From NCBI RefSeq assembly GCF_001512285.1, contig NZ_LNUV01000003.1, forward strand, positions 410,117 to 474,116: DNA of 64,000 nucleotides, given 5' to 3'. The notes under the pieces are model-generated. The model worked only from the letters and a program-made list of their open reading frames with translations. It searched no databases and was not told the DNA's origin. This stretch comes from Arthrobacter sp. EpRS71 (lineage in GTDB: Bacteria; Actinomycetota; Actinomycetes; Actinomycetales; Micrococcaceae). Positions 58,008 to 64,000 of this stretch are shown here, in pieces. Both the position numbers and the translations under genes were made by a program. Position 1 is the first letter of the stretch, and every line of letters begins with the position of its first letter.

Positions 58008-59218
58008 CCGGCCAGGCGTGATGCAGTGTGGGCTACCCATTCCAGGGGGCCACGGCGACGGAGCACTGCAAAGAGTACCCCGATGGCAACGGCAGTGAGT
58101 GCTTGGGCCCAGTACATGCCTTCGTCAGTCCACCCGGAAGGCAGGGGCTGGTTGGTGAAGCCGGACACCACCCAGACGTGGGCTGAGTAGAGGCTTAAGG
58201 TCATGGCTCCCGGCCCGCTCAACAGGACCAGGAAATTGACCTTGATCCGTTCCGCCAGGGAGCCCAGCAGCAAGAACAAACCCACTACCGCCGCAGCAAC
58301 GCCGCCGCTGTGCAGCAGGTCCAAGGTGGTCCCGGCGTGCGGGGCTGCCGTGGCCAGCCACCACCAGGAGCCCGTTTGTTCCAAGCCGGTGACGTTCACC
58401 TGAAGCATGCTTTCCAACGGATATCCGCGGGTGCCCGGGAGGACTGACAACGCGGTCCGTCCGCCCCACACCTCCATGGCCAGGATCCCGACCACTTTTG
58501 CGAGGCCGGCTACGGCAATCCCGCAACTCACCAGCAGCAGCTGAACTCTCGCCGTCGTCAGCGCCATACGGCCGATGACCAGTCCGATCAGCAGGTACGA
58601 GATCCACTGGAGCACGGGGTAATAGCCGGTGAAGAAGAGGTCGCCGAGGAGGCGGGCCGGGGTCCCTAGATCCTCCCAGTTGGGGTTGTGGCCCAACGCC
58701 AGCGGAGGGGTGGCATCCAGCAGGAGGGGGCGGACAAGGTAGGCCAACAACGGGGATAGCAGGACCCACCCGAGCGCCCAGAAGCAGAGTGCCTTGAGTC
58801 GGAGGCCGAGGAACGGCAGGATGCACAGGAACAGGACTGCGTAGTGAACCAGGATGATGGCAACGTTGACGTCAAGGCCTCCCAGCATCAGCCCGACGAC
58901 GGCAATCACAAGGGCGCGCATGGCAACTCCACGCCGGGCAGCCCACAGGTCCGCGCCGCTGCGGGGCTCCTGCTTGCCTGTGCTGAGCGCCAGTCCGATG
59001 CCGGCCAGCACCGCGAAGAGGGCTGCCGAACGGCCTGAGAAGACCAGCCCTACAAACGTTGGTTCCCACTGCGGGGAAGGGCCGAACGTCGGCATCAAGT
59101 GGGTGGACATCATTCCCAGTAATGCCGCACCCCTGGCCGCATCGATTCCAGTGAGCCGAGAAGAGACCGTGTGTTCGCCGGAGGCTTTCCGCGGAGGCAC
59201 AGTCCCTTGCGAAGTCAT
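57983..59218 (-). CDS. HGSNAT/DUF1624-like membrane protein
   Basis: 411 aa with about ten or eleven membrane segments. SRLTGIDAARGAALLGMMSTHL at residues about 20-41 is the opening seen in heparan-alpha-glucosaminide N-acetyltransferase-like (DUF1624) and DUF418 proteins, which transfer acyl groups across the membrane. The C-terminal GAMTLSLYSAHVWVV fits too. Substrate unknown. The C-terminus ends over the convergent 57519 gene. Confidence 0.75.
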   Translation of the reverse strand: MTSQGTVPPRKASGEHTVSSRLTGIDAARGAALLGMMSTHLMPTFGPSPQWEPTFVGLVFSGRSAALFAVLAGIGLALSTGKQEPRSGADLWAARRGVAMRALVIAVVGLMLGGLDVNVAIILVHYAVLFLCILPFLGLRLKALCFWALGWVLLSPLLAYLVRPLLLDATPPLALGHNPNWEDLGTPARLLGDLFFTGYYPVLQWISYLLIGLVIGRMALTTARVQLLLVSCGIAVAGLAKVVGILAMEVWGGRTALSVLPGTRGYPLESMLQVNVTGLEQTGSWWWLATAAPHAGTTLDLLHSGGVAAAVVGLFLLLGSLAERIKVNFLVLLSGPGAMTLSLYSAHVWVVSGFTNQPLPSGWTDEGMYWAQALTAVAIGVLFAVLRRRGPLEWVAHTASRLAGHRPAAVG

Positions 59219-59244
59219 GCAGCGATCGTCTCATAATCAACCCC

Positions 59245-60252
59245 GTGCTGACGGTAGAGTTCCATGACATGGAATCTGTGAACGCCCAGTGGGCCGGTGC
59301 TTTCGAGGTGGTCCACGACTCCGATGGCTGGCAGCAGTTCAGGCGCCTTGACCCGGCGCTGTTCATGCCACCAGCCACAGATGGGCTGGAGGAGCGTGCC
59401 AGGATGTGCGCCGGGATCCACGCGACATGGACGGCAACATCGGGGCGTGTGGTGATCGAAGCCGAAGGCCCGGAGGATGGATCTCCCTTCGACGTCCTGG
59501 TGAACGGAGTCCTCCGGCATCGGGTCCCTGGGGCCGGACGCGTCAGCCATGATCTTGACCTTGGTGATATGCCGCCTCACTCCAGAGTCCAGGTGTGGCT
59601 GCCGCACTATGGCTTCCTGAGGGTGCTGGAGGTTTCCGTAAAAGGCCAAGACGTGAAGGTTGCCGCGGAAACCGGTAAGAGGTGGATCGCCTACGGAAGT
59701 TCCATCACCCAGTGCCGCACAGCACATGGTCCCTCTGAGGCGTGGCCGGCGTTGGTGGCCAGGGAACTCGGCTGGCGATTACAGTCGCTGGGCTTCGGCG
59801 GAGAATGCCAACTGGACCCTGCCGCCGAGAGCACCATCTCCCAACTCCCGGCAGATGTTATTTCCCTGTGCCTGGGCATCAACAGTTACAACGTCGCCGC
59901 CTTCTCGGGAAGGACGTTCGCGAGCCAGGTCCTTGGCTTTATCACCACTGTCCGCCGGGCACACCCGGGCGTGCCTATCGCGGTCATTTCTCCCGTGGTG
60001 TCAGTTCCCCGGGAAGATGTGCCCAACTCTGCGGGCTGGACACTCGCTGACTACAGGAAAGCAGTATCCGACGTCGTCCGGACGGTCCGCGAACGCGGGG
60101 ATGCAGACGTTCACCTGCTCGATGGTGCCAGCGTCTTCACGCCGGAGGAGGCCGCTGCTTTGATGCCCGATACGTTGCACCCCAACAACGAGGGCTACCG
60201 GCTGATGGCTGAGAGGCTGGGGCCGCGCCTGGCAGCGGTAGCCACCGGCTGA
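59245..60252 (+). CDS. SGNH/GDSL hydrolase with N-terminal beta domain
   Basis: 335 aa from the GTG at 59245 (or ATG 59269). The first 140 residues look like a beta-sandwich. Then WIAYGSSITQ with the nucleophile in block I (S153), SLCLGINSYN in block III, and DTLHPNNEGYR with D309 and H312. Resembles CE2-like carbohydrate esterases of the SGNH group; no signal peptide, so it is likely cytoplasmic. Divergent from the membrane protein with 26 bp between. Confidence 0.82.
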   Translation: MLTVEFHDMESVNAQWAGAFEVVHDSDGWQQFRRLDPALFMPPATDGLEERARMCAGIHATWTATSGRVVIEAEGPEDGSPFDVLVNGVLRHRVPGAGRVSHDLDLGDMPPHSRVQVWLPHYGFLRVLEVSVKGQDVKVAAETGKRWIAYGSSITQCRTAHGPSEAWPALVARELGWRLQSLGFGGECQLDPAAESTISQLPADVISLCLGINSYNVAAFSGRTFASQVLGFITTVRRAHPGVPIAVISPVVSVPREDVPNSAGWTLADYRKAVSDVVRTVRERGDADVHLLDGASVFTPEEAAALMPDTLHPNNEGYRLMAERLGPRLAAVATG

Positions 60253-60281
60253 CCCGCTTGCTGGAGAACCAGCCCTTGTCT

Positions 60282-60297
60282 TCGAATATATGTTCGA
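60282..60297. promoter_or_regulatory. LexA (SOS) box candidate
   Basis: TCGAATATATGTTCGA matches the actinobacterial LexA consensus TCGAAC-N4-GTTCGA except for one base (T for C in the left arm). Flanking T and A extend the palindrome to 60281-60298. It lies 13 nt upstream of the ATG of a DUF222-like gene. Binding is inferred. Confidence 0.75.
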
Positions 60298-60310
60298 ATA
60301 GCATTGCTGC

Positions 60311-60646
60311 ATGAGCGATGATCCCAAGCCGCCTGAAGGCCTCCAAGGACCCATGAAGGCGATGAGCCCCGGCGTGGTCGATTTCCTTTTCAGGCAACTC
60401 GTCGCCGGCGAGCCTCCGGAAGACACCCAGTGGCACCGCGAAGGTACTGCACTCGCTGACCAGGTGCCGGGTGCCGAACTCGCCCGCCGGTTATCGGAAA
60501 CAGACGTGGCATCGCTGACACCCCTGGAACTCTTTGAGTATGTTCGCGCTTCCCAGCGCCTGGTGGCATGGGCGGAGCAACTCAAGGAGCGGGCCGTTGC
60601 GCACTATTGTGCGGAGGAGCCGGTGCGGGCACCCAAACCAGCGTGA
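60311..60646 (+). CDS. Short DUF222/13E12-like N-terminal protein (possible remnant)
   Basis: 111 aa. Starts MSDDPKPPEGLQGPM; the C-terminal half SLTPLELFEYVRASQRLVAWAEQLKERAVAHY resembles the first helices of DUF222 proteins, which normally run to 400-500 aa with an HNH motif. Here the frame ends with PVRAPKPA and a stop, and the next gene begins 24 nt later. Either a stand-alone short form or a truncated copy. A LexA box directly precedes it, which is common for 13E12 genes in mycobacteria. Confidence 0.65.
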   Translation: MSDDPKPPEGLQGPMKAMSPGVVDFLFRQLVAGEPPEDTQWHREGTALADQVPGAELARRLSETDVASLTPLELFEYVRASQRLVAWAEQLKERAVAHYCAEEPVRAPKPA

Positions 60647-60669
60647 GGGTCGCCGAATAGGATGGCAGC

Positions 60670-61512
60670 GTGACCTACGCATCGCAAGCGCCGCAAAGCC
60701 GCTTCCACACACCATCGGGCGAAGAAAGGCGGACTCCGGCCGATCTGCTGGCCGCCGTCGTGCAATACGAAGCGCTACCTGCTGAATGCGTGGGGGAGGC
60801 TGTCGCAGCAAACGTCGCAGCCCACGTTGGGTTAGTGGAGCGTGCCCGGGCTGAAGGGGCGCGCTTCGTGCTGTTTCCCGAGCTCTCGCTGACAGGCTAT
60901 GAACTGAGCGCGCTTGCCGCAGCCGAATCGCCAGATCATCCAAGTCCCTGGCTGACGGAACATGATGCCAGGTTGCAGCCTCTTCGGGACGCTTGCGCCC
61001 GAACCGAAACAACAGCAGTCGTGGGTGCGCCGTGGCGGGAGGCAGACCACACGCCCCGGTTGGCTTCTCTCGTCATCGGGCCTGACGGGACAATTCGTGC
61101 CGTTTTCAAGACCCACCTGCACGGAGCCGAAGGCGAGCTGTTCGTTGCCGGCGCGGGACCCAGCATGATCACTGTTGACGGCTGGAGGACAGCGCTCGCA
61201 GTCTGCGCCGACGCCGCGTATCCCTCACACGCTGCCGCCGCGGCGCAGGCCCAAGCGGACGTGTACGCAGTTTCCGCCCTGTACACGCAGGGTGAGGAGC
61301 TCCGCCTTGGTCTTCATCTGGGTGCCCGATCAATGGACCACAGGCTGTTCGGGCTCCTGGCAAACCTGGGTGGAAAAACTCCGCTGGGCACCTCGTGCGG
61401 GCTCAGCGGCGCATGGGCCCCGGATGGGGCATCGATGGTCCAAGGGAAAGGCATCGGAACGGAAATTGTCATGGCAAAGTTGGAGTGGTCACGCCTCGAT
61501 CACTACAGATAG
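60670..61512 (+). CDS. Carbon-nitrogen hydrolase (nitrilase superfamily)
   Basis: 280 aa from the GTG at 60670 with AGGA 7 nt upstream. The catalytic triad is complete: E71 in FPELSLTGYE, K147 in FKTHLHGAEGE, and C179 in AVCADAAYP. The first 25 residues are polar and not conserved. Amidase or similar; the substrate is unknown. Lies between a DUF222-like gene and dapA. Confidence 0.88.
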   Translation: MTYASQAPQSRFHTPSGEERRTPADLLAAVVQYEALPAECVGEAVAANVAAHVGLVERARAEGARFVLFPELSLTGYELSALAAAESPDHPSPWLTEHDARLQPLRDACARTETTAVVGAPWREADHTPRLASLVIGPDGTIRAVFKTHLHGAEGELFVAGAGPSMITVDGWRTALAVCADAAYPSHAAAAAQAQADVYAVSALYTQGEELRLGLHLGARSMDHRLFGLLANLGGKTPLGTSCGLSGAWAPDGASMVQGKGIGTEIVMAKLEWSRLDHYR

Positions 61513-61583
61513 CCGCGGTGAGTGAGGACCATCAGGCGGGACCCATTATTCCAACAAGCCTGTCACAGGGTAACGTTTTTCAT

Positions 61584-62516
61584 ATGTCTGACTTGCGCGC
61601 TAACGTTCCCGCCCTTGGTACCCTCCTGACCGCCATGGTCACCCCGTTCACTGAGGACGGCAAGGTGGACTATGACCAAGCCGCAGCGCTGGCAGAAAAG
61701 CTCGTACAAGATGGTTGCGATGGACTCGTGGTCACCGGTACCACTGGAGAGACCTCAACCCTGACGGACGACGAAAACCTTGGTATGTTCCGGGCAGTCA
61801 AAGAGGCTGTTGGCGGCAAGGCCGCCATCATTGCCGGGACCGGCACCAACGACACCGCCCACTCCGTGCACCTCTCGCAGCGCGCGGCGGAAGTCGGCGT
61901 TGATGGCCTCCTCATCGTCACCCCTTACTACAACAAGCCCAGCCAAGCGGGCGTTCGTGCACACTTTGAGACGATTGCGTCGGCCACGGATCTGCCCGTC
62001 ATGCTCTACGACATTCCGGGCCGATCCTCCATTGCCATCGCTCCCGAAACCATGATTGCGCTGGCGAAGCACCAGAACATCGTGGCGGTGAAAGATGCCA
62101 AAGCGGACTTTGCAGCTGCAACGCGCGTGATGGCTGAGACGGACCTGGTCTTCTACTCCGGTGATGACGGATTGACCCTGCAGTGGATGGCGCTCGGCGC
62201 CGTCGGCCTGGTGGGCGTCACCACCCACGTCGCCACGCGCCGCTTCCGTGAGCTGATCGACGCCGTCAACGCCAGCGACCTCGCCACGGCCAGGGCCATC
62301 AATTTTGAACTGGAACCCGTCATTCGTGCAACCATGACGCGGGTCCAAGGCGCAGTAGCCGCCAAGCAGATTCTCAAGTGGCAGGGAGTCCTGCCCAACT
62401 CGGTTGTCCGTTTGCCCCTCGTGGAGCCGGACGCGACCGAGATCGAAATCATCCGCGGGGATTTGGCGGAAGCCGGAATGGACTTCGACGTCCAGGACGG
62501 TTCCGCCGGAAAGTAG
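61584..62516 (+). CDS. dapA: 4-hydroxy-tetrahydrodipicolinate synthase
   Basis: 310 aa from the ATG at 61584. GLVVTGTTGETSTLTDDE, VTPYYNKPSQAG, the tyrosine of LYDIPGRSS and the Schiff-base lysine in IVAVKDAKAD are family residues. Condenses pyruvate with aspartate semialdehyde, the first step of lysine/DAP synthesis; product goes to DapB encoded 4 kb upstream. The frame upstream overlaps the nitrilase gene and is not coding. RNase J starts 6 nt after it. Confidence 0.96.
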   Translation: MSDLRANVPALGTLLTAMVTPFTEDGKVDYDQAAALAEKLVQDGCDGLVVTGTTGETSTLTDDENLGMFRAVKEAVGGKAAIIAGTGTNDTAHSVHLSQRAAEVGVDGLLIVTPYYNKPSQAGVRAHFETIASATDLPVMLYDIPGRSSIAIAPETMIALAKHQNIVAVKDAKADFAAATRVMAETDLVFYSGDDGLTLQWMALGAVGLVGVTTHVATRRFRELIDAVNASDLATARAINFELEPVIRATMTRVQGAVAAKQILKWQGVLPNSVVRLPLVEPDATEIEIIRGDLAEAGMDFDVQDGSAGK

Positions 62517-62522
62517 CAAAAC

Positions 62523-64000
62523 ATGACCCAAACCGCCCTTCCCGGACTGGTTACTCCGCCGAAACTGCCCAAAGGCACGCTGCGGATTGTCCCGCTCGGT
62601 GGACTGGGAGAGATTGGCCGCAACATGGCGGTCTTCGAAATCGACGGCAAACTGCTGGTGGTTGACTGTGGTGTGCTCTTCCCCGAAGAGACCCAGCCCG
62701 GCGTCGACTTGATCCTGCCTGATTTCTCCTACATCGAGGACCGGCTGCAGGACATCGTAGGCGTCGTCCTGACCCATGGTCACGAGGACCATATTGGTGC
62801 GGTTCCCTACCTCCTCCGCCTCAAGGCTGACATCCCCCTGATTGGATCCCAGCTGACTCTTGCCCTGGTGGAGGCCAAGCTTCAGGAACACCGGATCAAG
62901 CCGTACACGCTGACCGTCACGGAGGGGCAGGTGGAGCAGTTCGGCCCGTTCGAGTGCGAGTTCGTGGCAGTCAACCACTCCATTCCCGATGCCCTGGCAG
63001 TATTCATCCGCACTGAAGGCGGAAATGTCCTTCACACGGGTGACTTCAAGATGGATCAGCTGCCCTTGGATGGCCGTATCACGGACCTCCGGCACTTCGC
63101 CCGTTTGGGCGAAGAGGGCGTGGACCTGTTCATGGCAGACTCCACCAACGCTGACGTGCCTGGATTCACCACAGCCGAGAAAGAAATCGGCCCCACCCTG
63201 GACCGGTTGTTCGGCCAAGCCAGGAAGCGCATCATCGTGGCTTCGTTCTCGTCCCACGTCCACCGTGTCCAGCAGGTGCTCGATGCCGCTGCCAAGCACC
63301 AGCGCAAGGTGGCCTTCGTAGGCCGTTCGATGGTCCGCAACATGGCCATCGCTGCCAAGCTCGGGTACCTGGATGTTCCGGAGGGCATCCTGGTGGACAT
63401 CAAAAACATCGACAACATGCCGGACGACCGCGTAGTCCTCATGTCCACCGGTTCGCAGGGTGAGCCGATGGCAGCGCTCTCCCGGATGGCCAACGGTGAC
63501 CACCGTGTGATCGTGGGCAAGGGCGATACCGTCATCCTGGCCTCCAGCCTGATCCCGGGCAATGAGAATGCCGTTTTCCGCATCATCAACGGCCTCCTGA
63601 AACTCGGCGCAGACGTGATCCACAAGGGCACTGCGAAAGTCCATGTGTCCGGACACGCGGCCGCTGGTGAACTGCTGTACTGCTACAACATCCTCGAGCC
63701 CCTCAATGCCATGCCTGTCCACGGCGAAACGCGCCACCTGATTGCCAATGGCAACATTGCGCTTGAATCCGGCGTTCCGTCCGAGGGCATCATCCTGAGC
63801 GATAACGGCACAGTCATCGACCTCAAGGATCACAAGGCAAAAGTGGTGGGTCAGGTGGAAGTGGGCTTTGTCTACGTGGACGGTTCCAGCGTGGGCGAGA
63901 TCACCGACGCCGACCTCAAGGACCGTCGTGTCCTGGGGGACGAGGGCTTCATTTCCATTATCACGGTCATCAGCCGTACCACCGGCAAGATCGTGTCCGG
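62523..64000 (+). CDS. rnj: Ribonuclease J, 5' part (cut by window edge)
   Basis: Open frame from the ATG at 62523 to the window end, 492 codons without a stop; family members are about 560 aa. IVPLGGLGEIGRNMAV near the N-terminus, LTHGHEDHIGA (H85, H87, D89, H90) of the metallo-beta-lactamase zinc site, HTGDFKMDQ, and STGSQGEP of the beta-CASP region identify it. It is a 5'-3' exo- and endoribonuclease that works with PNPase and other RNases. Follows dapA by 6 nt, a conserved actinobacterial order. Confidence 0.95.
   Translation, partial: MTQTALPGLVTPPKLPKGTLRIVPLGGLGEIGRNMAVFEIDGKLLVVDCGVLFPEETQPGVDLILPDFSYIEDRLQDIVGVVLTHGHEDHIGAVPYLLRLKADIPLIGSQLTLALVEAKLQEHRIKPYTLTVTEGQVEQFGPFECEFVAVNHSIPDALAVFIRTEGGNVLHTGDFKMDQLPLDGRITDLRHFARLGEEGVDLFMADSTNADVPGFTTAEKEIGPTLDRLFGQARKRIIVASFSSHVHRVQQVLDAAAKHQRKVAFVGRSMVRNMAIAAKLGYLDVPEGILVDIKNIDNMPDDRVVLMSTGSQGEPMAALSRMANGDHRVIVGKGDTVILASSLIPGNENAVFRIINGLLKLGADVIHKGTAKVHVSGHAAAGELLYCYNILEPLNAMPVHGETRHLIANGNIALESGVPSEGIILSDNGTVIDLKDHKAKVVGQVEVGFVYVDGSSVGEITDADLKDRRVLGDEGFISIITVISRTTGKIVS

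Noticed and set aside
61755..63833. 692-codon minus-strand frame opposite dapA and RNase J
   Set aside because: Lies entirely opposite two unmistakable genes; composition is that of a reverse shadow.

Overview
The window is high-GC DNA with dense genes, many GTG starts and many 1-16 nt overlaps. It looks like the chromosome of a Micrococcaceae actinobacterium, close to Arthrobacter/Paenarthrobacter. The basis is the actinobacterial gene orders dxr-rip-ispG, rimP-nusA-ylxR-infB-rbfA-truB-ribF-rpsO-pnp and dapB...dapA-rnj, plus an Actino-pnp-like leader and 13E12/DUF222 proteins. The genus is inferred from protein character, since no database search was possible. I see no rRNA, tRNA, CRISPR array, insertion sequence or prophage.

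Layout. 1-719: 5' part of a DUF222 (13E12-type) protein running off the left edge. 839-9488: a TetR regulator divergent from a seven-gene catabolic operon (methylcrotonyl-CoA carboxylase beta and alpha, branched-chain acyl-CoA dehydrogenase, CoA-transferase A and B, MaoC-type hydratase, CitE-type lyase). Together these can take isovaleryl-CoA to acetoacetyl-CoA, so this is most likely leucine degradation. Two GTTA-N8-TAAC sites lie in the divergent promoter. 9574-17164: a minus-strand sugar operon (binding lipoprotein, two CUT1 permeases, two Gfo/Idh/MocA oxidoreductases, one ThuA-like protein, no ATPase), divergent from a LacI regulator, with three TTTCGAAA boxes between. 17135-18598: lipase maturation factor-like membrane protein. 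18699-24451: isoprenoid/intramembrane protease block (dxr, rip, YciI, ispG, GNAT) and a lipoprotein. 24476-26594: ABC-2 exporter with a TetR gene and a palindromic operator candidate. 27122-33502: proS, TauE/SafE permease, aspartate dehydrogenase, APH(6)-like kinase, VIT1-like transporter and a DUF4439 protein.

33608-48275: core translation and RNA cluster (rimP, nusA, ylxR, infB, rbfA, a deaminase, an aminotransferase, truB, two small membrane proteins, ribF, rpsO, pnp, M16 peptidase). 48829-56704: molybdenum-cofactor region. moaA-moaD run leftward. A response regulator, a histidine kinase and a membrane-bound sulfite oxidase-like molybdoenzyme run rightward, followed by moeA-moaC-mog-moaE. 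56756-64000: dapB, a small membrane protein, an HGSNAT-like membrane protein, an SGNH hydrolase, a short DUF222-like gene behind a near-consensus LexA (SOS) box, a nitrilase-family protein, dapA and the first 1.48 kb of ribonuclease J.

The most notable points are the candidate regulatory sites (tandem GTTA-N8-TAAC, TTTCGAAA boxes, a 22-bp palindrome at the ABC exporter, the SOS box) and the leucine operon built with MaoC/CitE-type enzymes in place of the usual LiuC/LiuE. The regulator-kinase-molybdoenzyme operon next to cofactor genes, and an RNA hairpin covering the infB ribosome binding site, are also worth checking. No feature looks like a wholly unknown system. The strongest candidates for new biology are the leucine operon variant and the redox two-component/molybdoenzyme operon.
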